The notes below the pieces were generated by a model. The model saw only the letters and a program-made list of their open reading frames with translations. It had not been told where the DNA came from and made no database searches. A DNA stretch of 53,437 bases from Solirubrobacterales bacterium (GTDB lineage: Bacteria > Actinomycetota > Thermoleophilia > Solirubrobacterales > Solirubrobacteraceae), in contig PKYB01000036.1 in the NCBI GenBank assembly GCA_003133565.1, forward strand, positions 1-53,437. The letters are read 5' to 3'. Below are positions 1 through 8,954 of this stretch, one piece after another. Position numbers and translations under genes: made by a program. Numbering within the stretch: position 1 is the stretch's first letter; every line of letters begins with the position of its first letter.

Positions 1-278
1 GCGTGGTCCTGGGTGGAGAAGATGTTGCAGGACGCCCAGCGCACCTGCGCGCCGAGGGCGGTGAGCGTCTCGATCAGCACCGCGGTCTGGATCGTCATGT
101 GCAGCGAGCCGGTGATCCGCGCCCCGGCGAGCGGCTGGCGCTCGGCGTACTCGCGACGCGTCGCCATCAGCCCCGGCATCTCGTGCTCCGCCAGCTCGAT
201 CTCCTTGCGTCCGAAGGCAGCCAGGTTGAGGTCGGCTACCTTGAAATCCTGGTCGGTGAGCGTGCCGGTAGGTGTCAT
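1..278 (-). CDS. ahcY: S-adenosylhomocysteine hydrolase, N-terminal part (cut by window edge)
   Basis: Hydrolyses S-adenosylhomocysteine to adenosine and homocysteine, recycling the by-product of SAM-dependent methylation. Only the first 92 or so residues are in the window; the rest lies beyond base 1. The protein begins [20 protein letters not shown] and carries the family's conserved blocks [36 protein letters not shown] and [13 protein letters not shown], so the identification is firm. The ATG at 276-278 overlaps the stop codon of the upstream MerR-type gene by four bases (ATGA), so the two are translationally coupled and the regulator probably controls this gene. No separate promoter is visible between them. 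Confidence 0.95.
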   Translation of the reverse strand, partial: MTPTGTLTDQDFKVADLNLAAFGRKEIELAEHEMPGLMATRREYAERQPLAGARITGSLHMTIQTAVLIETLTALGAQVRWASCNIFSTQDH

Positions 279-649
279 GCGATCTCCATGTGAGTGGTGT
301 GCGAGGCGGCGATGAGCGCCTCGTGCTTGTCTTGCTCCCAGCGCAGCCAGTCGTCGGGGTCGACGTGTTCGGGCCGCTCGGGCTCGGCGTCAAACCAGGC
401 ATCGACCTCGGCCCGCAGCAGCGGCTCGCGGCGCAGCCGCAGGGCAAAGCCGAGCTCGGAGAGACCGAAGTTCAGCCGCGCGAGCAGCTCGCGCAGGGTG
501 CGCAGCCGCTGCAGCTGCTCGGGTCCGTAGAGGCGGTAGCCGGACTCCGAACGCGAAAGCTCGAGCAGTCCTGCACGCTCGATGTAGCGCAGCATGCGCG
601 GCGACCAGCCAGTCGTCTGTGCTGCTTCCTGGATCGTCAGCCCCTGCAT
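275..649 (-). CDS. MerR-family transcriptional regulator coupled to ahcY
   Basis: A 124-residue protein with an N-terminal winged-helix MerR DNA-binding domain: [20 protein letters not shown] at residues 4-23, followed by the usual ERAGLL and [14 protein letters not shown] helices. Residues 50-124 form a short helical region without the metal-binding cysteines of MerR or CueR, so it is not an obvious metal sensor. The effector is unknown. It ends in an ATGA overlap with ahcY, which suggests control of the methylation cycle (inference). A near-palindrome lies nine bases upstream of its ATG, consistent with autoregulation. Confidence 0.88.
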   Translation of the reverse strand: MQGLTIQEAAQTTGWSPRMLRYIERAGLLELSRSESGYRLYGPEQLQRLRTLRELLARLNFGLSELGFALRLRREPLLRAEVDAWFDAEPERPEHVDPDDWLRWEQDKHEALIAASHTTHMEIA

Positions 650-658
650 CTGGCACAG

Positions 659-682
659 ACCTTACCAAAGAATTGTCAAGGT
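659..682. promoter_or_regulatory. 24-bp imperfect palindrome upstream of merR-ahcY, candidate operator/promoter
   Basis: The arms ACCTTACCAA (659-668) and TTGTCAAGGT (673-682) match in 8 of 10 paired positions around a four-base spacer. On the minus strand the segment contains TTGACA (rc of 674-679) and TAAGGT (rc of 659-664), the latter ending nine bases before the ATG. A palindrome spanning promoter elements is typical of MerR-type operators. That it binds this regulator is inference. Confidence 0.5.
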
Positions 683-735
683 TTACCGTCGCCGAGGACC
701 TCTGGGGATCCTCCGACGCGGGAGAGCTATCCCCA

Positions 736-3240
736 CTACGGCTCGGGGGCGACGATCTCGATCCAGTCCAGTGAACGCCCGCACAGCTCGCTCGCCTGCG
801 CCGGCTTGACCGCGAGCATGTGCGAGGACACGAGCGGCTGCAGTGCGATATCGGCGATCGAGGTGTAGTTCTCGTCATCGTCACCGCCGGGCCCGAGCGT
901 CGGCTTGGGGTAGGTGAGTGAGATCGAATGCACACCGGCATCCAGGGTGAGCGCCACGCCGACCTCGTTCCAGCCGTCGCCGAACGGGTTGAGCTCGTCG
1001 GAGATCGCACCGATACGCCGCCCGTCGACCTTGACGATGAAGCCGCGGTCAAAGCTGCCGTCCAGCCACAGCTGGTAGCGATGCGGGCCGGTGGGGAGCT
1101 CGACGTGGGCGACAGCGGTACCGGGCGTCGTCGGGCTGAGCGCATCCTCGGACTGGCCGGTCGCAGCGTAGTCCTGGATCCAGCTTCCGGGCCAGCGCAT
1201 GTCGGTCCCGCGCAGCACGATTGGATTGGCGCGTTCATAGGCCAGCAGGCTGCCGCCGTCATTCGCGGCCTGGCGGCCCAAGGCGAGCACCTCGGGACAA
1301 GACGGTACGGAGGCCGGCTGAATCGAGCAGAGCGGCGCGAACGCAGCGTTCTCCGCGGCGCCGCAATAGTCGAGCTTGTTCGAGTCACCCAGTGGGACGT
1401 GCTCGATCACCCGGTTGGTCGGGTGCGCCGGCTGCTGCCAGAGCTGGTAGTACCGCCTCGACCAGACGAGGTTGTAGATCGAGGGCGGTCGACTTTCGAC
1501 CGGCGAGACGCGGATCACGAGCGAGCGGTAGGGAGCGAGCGTCGGCAGCGGGAACGAGTCGATGTCGGCCCACGCCGCCTTGGTCAGGATCGCGCCGCTC
1601 AACGTCGCGAGCAGCGGCGTGCGGTACTCCGCCGGCTCGACCGGAGCGCCCGCGCGCAGGAAATGGCGGTCGCCGTAGATCTCGTACTCGTTGAAGAACG
1701 TCGGGCCCTTGCCACCCAGCAGCTGGCCGATGTCGGCGAGCTCCTCGAGCCGTGCGCGCGGCGCGAGCGAGACGTTTCGGTACTGGAGGAAGTTCGACCA
1801 CAGCACGCCGCCGGCGAGCGCACCGAGCACGGCGACGCCGGCGATAAGTGAGAGGACCCGCTCGTGGCTGAAGAGGAGCGCCCCGCCGACCAGCCCGGCG
1901 AGCAGGATCGCCGGCGAGGACATCGCGAGCGCCTTGCCGATCAGCCATGGCGTGCTGCCACCGATATAGAGCACCGTCGCGCCAATCAAGGCCACCGCGA
2001 CGTAGAGCGCGAGCGCGATACGGCGCTGCCACAGCGTCCAGCCAACGCCGATCAGTCCGACGACAATCGCCAGCCAGATCAGCAGGTGCGTGCTGAGTGA
2101 CGGCGGCGGCAGGGGATAGTCGCGGAAGTCCCCGACTGGCCAGATCCCGACGATCTGCAGCGCACGCAACGGCGCCACCAGGTTGCCGAGCTGAGTCGCC
2201 GTGTTGGCCGTGGCCGAGAAGGAGCCGGAGTCGACGCTCAGGTAGTGGCCGATCGTCAGCCACAGCGGCAGCGCCAACACCGCTATCGTCGCGAGGAGCA
2301 GCGCGAGTACCCGCAGAAGCCGCCCAACACCAAAACCTCTGATCGCCCGCAGCGTCAGGCCGACGTAGAGGGCGACGAACGCCGGCAGGGCGTAGATCGC
2401 CCCGCCCGGACCGAGCGTGATCATCAGCGCAGCAGCGGCGACGGCGAGCGGCAGCGTGCTTCGTGCGGTGGGCTTCTCGCGCTGGAGCAACTCGGCGGCG
2501 AGCGCGATGCCGAGCGCGAGCACGAACGCCGCCGTCAGCTCCTTGGTCCCGCCCCACGCCGCGTAGCCCCAGAGCAGCGCCGACTGGGCGGCGATGAAAG
2601 CGACGAAGGCACGCAGCCAGCGCCAGTGGATGAGCGATCCGAGCAGCGCGTAGAGGCAGAGCGATAGCGCTGCGGCACAGCAGGCCAGGTAGGGCTGGAA
2701 GATCCATGCGGCATCGATGCCGGTAACCCAGTGCCCGATGCCCGGGAGCATGAATGCGCCGGCCGGGTAGGAAGAGCCGTTCAGGTTTGTGTTGATGAGC
2801 AGCTGGAAGGTGGAGGGTGCGACGTCGGCAATTGAGCGGCCGTGGCTGAACAGCTGGTCGATCAGCGCGAGCCAGGTCGCGGTGTCGTCAAGGCGGACGT
2901 AGCCGAGGAACGTCGCCTGACCGCTGAGGATCACCGGTGCGCCGTAAATGAGCAGCACGCCGATTGCCACGAGCGCTGGCGCGGCGCCGAGCTTGGCGCG
3001 TCCCCAGACATAGCCGACGCCGGCGAGCGCGCCGATGGCCGCGACTGGCGCGGCGATCGGTGCGGTGGTCGAGAAGGCGGTCAGGATGGCCGCGACGACC
3101 AGCGCGGTTGCCAGGCCGAGCGGGATCGTCAGCGGCCCGAGCTCACGCTCACCGGCCAGCCAGCCGATCAGCGCACCCCACCCGAGGCCGATCGCCGCCA
3201 GAACCAGCGGGAAGAAAACCCACGAGGAGATCAGCGACAT
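736..3240 (-). CDS. large polytopic membrane protein, probable GT-C-type glycosyltransferase with C-terminal jelly-roll-like domain
   Basis: An 834-residue protein. Residues 1 to about 490 hold a dozen or more hydrophobic segments, with a conserved-looking luminal stretch around residues 110-160 (GYVRLDDTATWLALIDQLFS and then NTNLNGSSYPAG). The last third is soluble and extracellular. Residues about 700-805 read like a beta-sandwich carbohydrate-binding module (HRYQLWLDGSFDRGFIVKVD, then LTLDAGVHSISLTYP). Multi-pass membrane plus C-terminal lectin-like domain is the layout of actinobacterial arabinosyltransferases of the Emb type, but I see no clear family signature. It is the last gene of the polysaccharide operon, 21 bases after a GT2 gene. 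It could instead be a polymerase or flippase accessory protein. Confidence 0.75.
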   Translation of the reverse strand: MSLISSWVFFPLVLAAIGLGWGALIGWLAGERELGPLTIPLGLATALVVAAILTAFSTTAPIAAPVAAIGALAGVGYVWGRAKLGAAPALVAIGVLLIYGAPVILSGQATFLGYVRLDDTATWLALIDQLFSHGRSIADVAPSTFQLLINTNLNGSSYPAGAFMLPGIGHWVTGIDAAWIFQPYLACCAAALSLCLYALLGSLIHWRWLRAFVAFIAAQSALLWGYAAWGGTKELTAAFVLALGIALAAELLQREKPTARSTLPLAVAAAALMITLGPGGAIYALPAFVALYVGLTLRAIRGFGVGRLLRVLALLLATIAVLALPLWLTIGHYLSVDSGSFSATANTATQLGNLVAPLRALQIVGIWPVGDFRDYPLPPPSLSTHLLIWLAIVVGLIGVGWTLWQRRIALALYVAVALIGATVLYIGGSTPWLIGKALAMSSPAILLAGLVGGALLFSHERVLSLIAGVAVLGALAGGVLWSNFLQYRNVSLAPRARLEELADIGQLLGGKGPTFFNEYEIYGDRHFLRAGAPVEPAEYRTPLLATLSGAILTKAAWADIDSFPLPTLAPYRSLVIRVSPVESRPPSIYNLVWSRRYYQLWQQPAHPTNRVIEHVPLGDSNKLDYCGAAENAAFAPLCSIQPASVPSCPEVLALGRQAANDGGSLLAYERANPIVLRGTDMRWPGSWIQDYAATGQSEDALSPTTPGTAVAHVELPTGPHRYQLWLDGSFDRGFIVKVDGRRIGAISDELNPFGDGWNEVGVALTLDAGVHSISLTYPKPTLGPGGDDDENYTSIADIALQPLVSSHMLAVKPAQASELCGRSLDWIEIVAPEP

Positions 3241-3261
3241 GCGTGTATCACGGCGTCGGCC

Positions 3262-4341
3262 TCATCGATCCTCGGGGCGGTGCTGGCCAGCAGCGCGCGC
3301 GATGCTAACAGGGGATGGTTCGGCCGAGCGCAGGAGCAGGCGGACGAGCCGCCAGTAGGCGGCTTGGGCGAGCGCCAGCGGCCGCGGCAGGCGCGCGAGG
3401 TTCGGGTTCTCGAGCGAGGCGCTTAGCGCTGCTGCGAAGGCGGCCGCGCTAACCGCTCGCCCGGCCTGGATCGAGCGGCGGCGGCGCAGCGTTTGCGGCA
3501 GCCCGCCGATCGTGGCGAACTGGGCGCGCAGCTTGACGGTCAGCCAGCCGTCGCGCGCGGCGATCGCGAGCAGGCCAAGCTCGCCGAGCAGAAGCGCCGG
3601 TGCGATCAGCGCCAGCAGAGCGGCGGGGTAGACGCCAAGAACGGTGCGCCAGCGGTTGCGCTCGAGCAGGAACCACTTGCGGGGGCCTTTCTCGAACTCG
3701 TAGTTGTGGGTGACGCGCGCGCGCGGCTCGACCCCGACCCCGTAGCCACTGAGTCTCAACCTCAACCCGAGGTCGAGGTCTTCACCATAGAGGAAGTATG
3801 AGTCTTCGAAACCGCCGAGCGCCAGCCACACCTCACGACGAATCACGCACGCCGCGCCAGATGCGAACGCGATCTCGTGCGGGGCGTCCGCGAGCTCGGA
3901 CTCGGGCTGCTCACACTGTCCGGCCCAGCTCAGCCCCAGGTAGTGGGCCACCCCACCGGACGTGTTGATGCGGCCGTCCTCGAGCATCACCGCCGGCTGC
4001 CACGCTGCCCAGCCGGGTCGCTCGCCGGCGACCGCGCGCAGGCGTGCCAGCGAGCCGCGCTGCGGTCGGACATCGGGGTTCAAAAACAGCAGGAGCGGCG
4101 CGGCTGTTGCGTTGACGCCGACACGGCAGCCGGCCGCGAAGCCCACGTTCGCGCCCGTTTCGCGCAGCGCGATGCGCGGATCCAGCTCGCGCGCGAGCGT
4201 GACGGTGGCGTCGCTCGAGGCGTTGTCGACGATCACGACCTCGTCGTCGGGCTCGAGCTCGCCGAGCAGCGCCCCAGCCAGCCCAACGAGCTCGGCGGCG
4301 GCGTTGTGCGTGACGATGACGACCGCGAGCGCGTCGCTCAA
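3262..4341 (-). CDS. family 2 glycosyltransferase, rhamnosyltransferase-like
   Basis: A 359-residue GT2 enzyme with a GT-A fold. The N-terminus LAVVIVTHNAA and VVIVDNASSDAT form the nucleotide-binding part; FLNPDVRP corresponds to the metal-binding DXD region; FASGAACVIRRE and FLYGEDLDLGLRLRLSGY are typical of WbbL-like rhamnosyl or galactofuranosyl transferases. The C-terminal 90 residues contain a hydrophobic pair that may contact the membrane. It probably transfers a sugar to a lipid-linked glycan on the cytoplasmic face. Its start overlaps the stop of the DUF2304 gene by four bases. The sugar specificity cannot be read from the sequence. Confidence 0.88.
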   Translation of the reverse strand: MSDALAVVIVTHNAAAELVGLAGALLGELEPDDEVVIVDNASSDATVTLARELDPRIALRETGANVGFAAGCRVGVNATAAPLLLFLNPDVRPQRGSLARLRAVAGERPGWAAWQPAVMLEDGRINTSGGVAHYLGLSWAGQCEQPESELADAPHEIAFASGAACVIRREVWLALGGFEDSYFLYGEDLDLGLRLRLSGYGVGVEPRARVTHNYEFEKGPRKWFLLERNRWRTVLGVYPAALLALIAPALLLGELGLLAIAARDGWLTVKLRAQFATIGGLPQTLRRRRSIQAGRAVSAAAFAAALSASLENPNLARLPRPLALAQAAYWRLVRLLLRSAEPSPVSIARAAGQHRPEDR

Positions 4342-4799
4342 CGCTTGCCCGCCGCGCGCGTCCGCTGGGCCGCGGGCGAGGTCCGCACGTCGGACTCAGC
4401 CGAGACCTCCGTCAGTCGCTCGGTGCGTTCGTCGAGCAGAGCGAGCCGCTGCGCGAGTGTCTTGTTCTGCTCGGACAGACGCGAGATCACCAGCGAGAAG
4501 TGCAGCAGCAGCACGATGACGAAGACGAAGCCCGCGGCGAAGAGCGCGTTGGCCGGCGTGTAGATGCCGAGATCCCCGGCGAGGCTCGTCAGCAGCCCGC
4601 GCCAGATCGCAAGCACGACCAGCGCCACGGCGGCGAACAGCCACAGCAGCGCGTAGCGCTCCATCAGCGCACGTTGACGGACGAGCTCGAAGACCAGTGC
4701 GAAGACGATCACAGCGATCGCGATCACGGCGATCCGTTGCAGCGTCGCGGTCGTCGAGCTGGTCCGCACCAACAGCAGCATCGCGGTGGCGATGCTCAC
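4338..4799 (-). CDS. DUF2304 small membrane protein
   Basis: A 153-residue protein with three predicted membrane segments (about residues 20-40, 48-68 and 85-108), followed by a charged, probably coiled-coil tail beginning SRLSEQNKTLAQRLALLDER. This matches the DUF2304 family, which is regularly encoded next to DPM1-like glycosyltransferases. Here it sits directly after one, overlapping its stop by four bases, and overlaps the next GT2 gene by four bases. A role as membrane partner of the polyprenyl-phosphate glycosyltransferase is inferred from this pairing. Confidence 0.82.
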   Translation of the reverse strand: MSIATAMLLLVRTSSTTATLQRIAVIAIAVIVFALVFELVRQRALMERYALLWLFAAVALVVLAIWRGLLTSLAGDLGIYTPANALFAAGFVFVIVLLLHFSLVISRLSEQNKTLAQRLALLDERTERLTEVSAESDVRTSPAAQRTRAAGKR

Positions 4800-5539
4800 G
4801 ATCGCACGCTCTCGGGGAGCGACCCGGGCTCTAGCACCGGTCCCGCGCGCAGCGCGCTCACCGTCACCGCCAGCAGCACCTTGACGAGGTAGTAGACGCT
4901 GACCGTCCCGGAGATCCGCGAGCGCCCACTCGTGCGCGGTCGCATCGCCACCGCGAGCTCGCGCGTATGCAGCGCGCAGCTGTGGGCCAGAACGATCGCC
5001 TCGACCTCGGGATAGTCGGTCGGATAGTTGCTTGCAAACAGCTCGATGCCGCGCCGATCGGTCATGCGAAAGCCCGATGTCGGGTCGGTGACTCGCTGGT
5101 GGGTCAGCAGCGAGACAATGCGGGCGAAGAGGACGATGCCGAGGCGGCGGGTGCGCGTCGAGCGGTGGCCCTCCGCCAAGCCGAGAAATCGCGAACCGGT
5201 GACGAGGTGAGTGTCTGGGTCGGCGCGGAGCGCCTCTAGCAGCCGCGGGATGTCGCGGGGGTCGTGCTGCCCGTCGCCGTCGACCTGTACCGCCACCTCG
5301 TAGCCGTGCTCGCGCGCGTAGATGTAGCCCGATTGGACTGCTGCCCCGATCCCGAGGTTGAACGGCAGCGCCACGACCCGCGCGCCGGCGGCGTGGGCGT
5401 GCGCGGCGGTGTCGTCCGTCGAGCCGTCGTCGATCACCAGCACGTCGAAATCCGGGGCCGCAGCGCGGATTTCAGCGATCGTCGCTGCGATAGCGCCGAC
5501 CTCGTTGTACGCCGGGACAATGGCGAGGTATCGATTCAT
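4796..5539 (-). CDS. family 2 glycosyltransferase, dolichyl/polyprenyl-phosphate mannosyltransferase (DPM1)-like
   Basis: A 247-residue GT2 protein. It starts MNRYLAIVPAYNEVGAIAAT, has VLVIDDGSTDDTAAHA and the metal-binding motif QVDGDGQHDPRDIP, followed by LVTGSRFLGL, all characteristic of DPM1-like enzymes that load sugar onto polyprenyl phosphate. It has no long C-terminal membrane domain; the neighbouring DUF2304 gene may supply one. It fits an operon that makes lipid-linked sugars for GT-C enzymes such as the large membrane protein at the operon's end. Substrate sugar is unknown; mannose is plausible because the operon also encodes phosphomannose-type enzymes. Confidence 0.88.
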   Translation of the reverse strand: MNRYLAIVPAYNEVGAIAATIAEIRAAAPDFDVLVIDDGSTDDTAAHAHAAGARVVALPFNLGIGAAVQSGYIYAREHGYEVAVQVDGDGQHDPRDIPRLLEALRADPDTHLVTGSRFLGLAEGHRSTRTRRLGIVLFARIVSLLTHQRVTDPTSGFRMTDRRGIELFASNYPTDYPEVEAIVLAHSCALHTRELAVAMRPRTSGRSRISGTVSVYYLVKVLLAVTVSALRAGPVLEPGSLPESVRS

Positions 5540-5573
5540 CGGAGCGTCGCGCGGCAGCGCCGCCCGCCGAACG

Positions 5574-6920
5574 TTACCGCTCGCGTCCGCGGGTACGCGC
5601 GAGTCGCCATTCAGCCTGGACCAGACGGCGTGCTTTGGTCACAAGAGCGGCGAGACGGCGCCGCCGAACGCGCGGGCGGTGAGCCGTCTGTACCGACGGA
5701 GCAGGCCGCTGCGCGGCGTGGACCGGGCTGGCCGCGAGGAGCGCCGGCGTGCGCCGAAACACGTAGACGCGCAGCGGCAGATCTTCGCCAAAACAGGCCG
5801 CAGCGAAAAGCGCTAGCCACTGCGCGCGATGCTCGGAGGTCGAGTAGAGCAGTCGTGCGCGCCAGCGCGGACGGCTGCCGAGCACCGCAAGCTGCGCGAT
5901 CACCGGGTGCGGGCCGGGGAACTCGCCGGCGAGCGCCCACTCCGACGCCGGCTGCGGCACCGCCGGCGAGCTGAGCAGCACGACCCATTCGCCGGCGAGC
6001 GCGAACGCACTGTCGATGAGCGCTGCCGCGCCCTCGCGGGGCGCGAGGATTGCGATGGCGCGCGCCGCGGCCGGCGCGAGCTCCGAGGCATCGCCGGCCG
6101 CTATCTCTGGCGCCACAGCCGCGAGCGTCGCCTGCGGGGCGCGCAACTCGACGGTGTCGGCGTGGGCGATGCCGTAGCGCTCGAGCGCGGCGAGTACCGG
6201 TGCCGCGAGCGCAAGCTCGCGCAGGGTTGGCGGCGGTGCGCTTTCGCGCGACTCGGGGTAGTCGGGGTAGGTCGTCGCCCAGCCGCTTGCGGCCTGCTTG
6301 CGCGCGAGGTAGTCAGGGTGGCGCTGCGGGTCGGCGTCGCCGAGGTGCGTAGCGCTCACTTCTGTCGCGATGCCGACGCGGTAGCCGGAGCGGCGCAGCG
6401 CGTGGGCTGTGATGCCGTCGCTGACGTAGGGCACGCGGAGCGCGCTGCGTCGGATCAGGTTGAGCCAGACGCCGGTCGGTGTCTCGCGTAGCTCGCCCTC
6501 GATCAGCGGCGCGTTTTGCAGGCGCGCGTTGCGCGCGGCGCTAACGCTGTCGAGCGAAACGGCAAGCAGTGCGAAGTCGGGGTGGCGCTCGGCCAGAGCG
6601 ACGAGCCGCTCGAGCCAGCAACCGGCGGCGGTCGGCGGAGCCACTACGAGGTCGGCGTCGGAGATGACGAAAAGCTCGCTGGCAGTCGCCTCGATGCCGC
6701 GCTGCAAGCCGGCGAGGTGCTCGTTGCGCTCATTCCACACGATCTGGTGAAAACGAGCGGCGTAATCACGCAACCACTGTCGCGTTTGTGGTCCCGAAGC
6801 ATTGTCGACGACCGTCAGCCGATACGGCCAGCGCGTGTGCTCCTCGATGGCGTCAACCATCGCGGCGAGGTAGTCGAGCCGGTTGTAACTGAGCAGGATG
6901 ATGTCGACCGGCTCGGCCAC
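5574..6920 (-). CDS. family 2 glycosyltransferase with long C-terminal region
   Basis: A 448-residue protein. Residues 1-215 form a GT2-like domain: VDIILLSYNRLDYLAAMVDA, LTVVDNASGPQTRQWL and the acidic metal-site motif VISDADLVV. Residues after about 240 are not a recognised domain; they contain segments such as LAILAPREGAAALIDSAFAL and may be a divergent second enzyme-like or binding region. The last 50 residues are Arg-rich. The start is the ATG directly following the methyltransferase gene's stop by 31 bases. Its acceptor is unknown. Confidence 0.82.
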   Translation of the reverse strand: MAEPVDIILLSYNRLDYLAAMVDAIEEHTRWPYRLTVVDNASGPQTRQWLRDYAARFHQIVWNERNEHLAGLQRGIEATASELFVISDADLVVAPPTAAGCWLERLVALAERHPDFALLAVSLDSVSAARNARLQNAPLIEGELRETPTGVWLNLIRRSALRVPYVSDGITAHALRRSGYRVGIATEVSATHLGDADPQRHPDYLARKQAASGWATTYPDYPESRESAPPPTLRELALAAPVLAALERYGIAHADTVELRAPQATLAAVAPEIAAGDASELAPAAARAIAILAPREGAAALIDSAFALAGEWVVLLSSPAVPQPASEWALAGEFPGPHPVIAQLAVLGSRPRWRARLLYSTSEHRAQWLALFAAACFGEDLPLRVYVFRRTPALLAASPVHAAQRPAPSVQTAHRPRVRRRRLAALVTKARRLVQAEWRLARTRGRER

Positions 6921-6951
6921 GCGATCACAGCCTAGCCGCGCGAGCCGGCGC

Positions 6952-7902
6952 CTAGGAGGTCGCGGCGCCCGCCGGACGCCGGAGCAGCGCGTAGCAGCAG
7001 TCGCCGCCGAGAAGCGCGTTGACCGCCGCCACGGGCGGGAAAGCCGTTGCGCCGAGCGCGTAAGCGAGCCATAGCTTCCAACCTGGGGTCCAGCGGCCCG
7101 CGATCACGTAGTGCAGGCTGTAGGCAACCGAGATGACGGTGGAGCTGGTTGCGATATCGAGCGCTTCGAGCTCGAGTGCGGTGGATGCGACCGCGAGCGC
7201 GCGCGGCGAGAAGTGCTGAAGGTGGCGTGGCAGGTCGAGATGAAACCAGCGGTTGGCGAACAGATGACGCTGCCAGCAGCTCCAGTTGGGCAACGTGACC
7301 GCGATCAGGCCGCCGGGAACGAGCAGCGCGCGTGCGCTCCGCAGCGCATCGAGCGGCTCGGGTATGTGCTCCAAGGAGTGCGAGAAGGTGATCAGCTCGA
7401 AGCGCTCCGCTGGCCAGGGCTGGTCGTCCAACGTCCCGAGGTGGACGCTCGCACCAGCTCGCGCGGCGGCTGCGACAGCCGACTCGGCAGGGTCGATGCC
7501 GAAGGTCTGCCAGCCGAGCGCCGCGTAGTGCGCCAGTAGCTCGCCCGAGCCGCAGCCGACGTCGAGCACGCGTCCGGGTTTGAGGCCTGGGCTTGCAAAG
7601 GGCTTGCGGGCGAACCGTCGCGCTGCGGCGCGGCGGCGGAAACGCCCGCGAGCACGCTCGAGCAGGCCGCTCGGCGCTGCGTCGGCGTGGTCGTAGAACC
7701 CCTCGCAGTAGGGCGCACCGTAGTAGCGCTCGAGCTCGCCGCCGCGGAGCTGTGGGTCGGTCACGCCGAAGCGGCACGAACGGCACTCGCGCACGGTGAA
7801 CGGGCCGTCGCCGGTGATCAGCCGGTCAAAGGCGCGCACGCGTGTCGGCTGCAGTTCGCGCCCGCACAGCGGGCAAGCCTCGAAAGCGCCCCCCGCGGCC
7901 AC
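6952..7902 (-). CDS. class I SAM-dependent methyltransferase with N-terminal zinc-ribbon-like motif
   Basis: A 316-residue protein. The chosen GTG start at 7900-7902 lies in a TAGTG junction with the stop of the isomerase gene; the reading frame stays open further upstream but that part lies inside the isomerase. Residues 9-12 CPLC and CRSC about 35 residues later form a putative zinc ribbon. The Rossmann motif GRVLDVGCGSGELLAHYAAL and the later TFSHSLEHIPEPLDALRSA mark a methyltransferase of the type found in polysaccharide and lipopolysaccharide loci. The C-terminal 70 residues are hydrophobic and may associate with the membrane. The substrate is probably a sugar or lipid-linked sugar. Confidence 0.85.
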   Translation of the reverse strand: MAAGGAFEACPLCGRELQPTRVRAFDRLITGDGPFTVRECRSCRFGVTDPQLRGGELERYYGAPYCEGFYDHADAAPSGLLERARGRFRRRAAARRFARKPFASPGLKPGRVLDVGCGSGELLAHYAALGWQTFGIDPAESAVAAAARAGASVHLGTLDDQPWPAERFELITFSHSLEHIPEPLDALRSARALLVPGGLIAVTLPNWSCWQRHLFANRWFHLDLPRHLQHFSPRALAVASTALELEALDIATSSTVISVAYSLHYVIAGRWTPGWKLWLAYALGATAFPPVAAVNALLGGDCCYALLRRPAGAATS

Positions 7903-8954
7903 TACTCGCGCTCGGCGAGCGCCTGCTTGATCTCGGTGAGGGCCGTTACCGGCGTGGGGTCGACGCCAGCCAGGATCGCGAGATAGAAGGACGTTAGATC
8001 GCCGAGCAGCACGAGCGAGCACACACGTTCGAGCGCGCTCTCTCCGCGCGTGTGGACGATGCTCGTGAAGCGCGCCACGGGAGCGATGATCGCTTGGGTC
8101 AGCTCGATGCGGGCGCGCAGGCGCGGGTGACTGTCGGAATCGTCGAGGAAGATCGCGCTGAACGGACCAAGCGAGGCCGCGCCGGCCCAGCCGGCAATCT
8201 CGTTGTGGTCGAGCTCGGGAATTTCACTCCAGTAGGCCGGCAGCTTCGCGTTTTCGTTGATCTGCGTCTTCCAGCGGTAGGCGATCTGCGCGGTCAAGCC
8301 GGCGCCGACGATCACCGGGATCGTCGAGCTCAGCTGATGGGCGAGTGACTTGGCGAGCGAGTCCTCGGCGCCATCGGGACCCCACTCCTCGGCCAAGGCC
8401 TGGAGATGGCCCGCTGCCACATCGATCTCTGCCGCGAGGTGTGGCGCCGCGCCGCACAGGGCGGCAACCTCCAGTGCGCTGACGAGCACATAGGCGAGCG
8501 CTGCGCGCGGCTGGAAGCCGGTCGGGAGCGGGATCACGCCAACGCCGTCCTCGCGCGCGAGCGCGGCGAGGCGCCCCCCGGCGGTGACGACGACCCGGTG
8601 TGCACCAAGTGCGCCGGCCGCGTCGTAGCAGGCGAGCGTCTCCTCGGTGTCGCCCGAGTAGCTGACGCAGAGTACCGTGGTGTCCGGCGTCGTCCACGGC
8701 GGGAGCCCGTAGCCGCGCGCGGCCAGTATTGGCCGCGAGGCTTGGTCGCCGAGCGCCGCGCGCGCGAGCGCGCCACCGATCGCCGACCCGCCCATGCCGG
8801 CAACGACGAGCCCGCCTGGGGTGTCGTGGGCTTCGAGGCGCGCAGACTCCACGCGCCAGAGTGCGTCACCCAGCTGCGCTGGCATTCCGAGGATGTCCTC
8901 GAGAAGATGCGCCTCGTCGAGCGCGCTGATGGCGTCGCGGTCGAGCGCTGCCAT
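7902..8954 (-). CDS. bifunctional phosphoglucose/phosphomannose isomerase (SIS domain)
   Basis: A 350-residue protein starting MAALDRDAISALDEAHLLED at the ATG 8952-8954, which shares one base with the stop of the upstream nucleotidyltransferase gene (TGATG). It has the double SIS-domain pattern of PGI/PMI enzymes: LVVAGMGGSAIGGALARAAL, VLCVSYSGDTEETLACYDAA, PVIVGAGLTAQIAYRWKTQI and the catalytic ELDHNEIAGW. Such enzymes interconvert fructose 6-phosphate with glucose 6-phosphate and mannose 6-phosphate. In this operon it would feed the nucleotidyltransferase next to it with mannose phosphate for GDP-mannose, although a phosphomannomutase is not in the window. Confidence 0.92.
   Translation of the reverse strand: MAALDRDAISALDEAHLLEDILGMPAQLGDALWRVESARLEAHDTPGGLVVAGMGGSAIGGALARAALGDQASRPILAARGYGLPPWTTPDTTVLCVSYSGDTEETLACYDAAGALGAHRVVVTAGGRLAALAREDGVGVIPLPTGFQPRAALAYVLVSALEVAALCGAAPHLAAEIDVAAGHLQALAEEWGPDGAEDSLAKSLAHQLSSTIPVIVGAGLTAQIAYRWKTQINENAKLPAYWSEIPELDHNEIAGWAGAASLGPFSAIFLDDSDSHPRLRARIELTQAIIAPVARFTSIVHTRGESALERVCSLVLLGDLTSFYLAILAGVDPTPVTALTEIKQALAERE

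Noticed and set aside
390-1388. Long minus-strand open frame, Arg/Ser-rich, overlapping merR and the membrane protein gene
   Set aside because: Its composition is that of an out-of-frame translation of high-GC coding DNA, and it crosses the stop and promoter regions of two well-supported genes.
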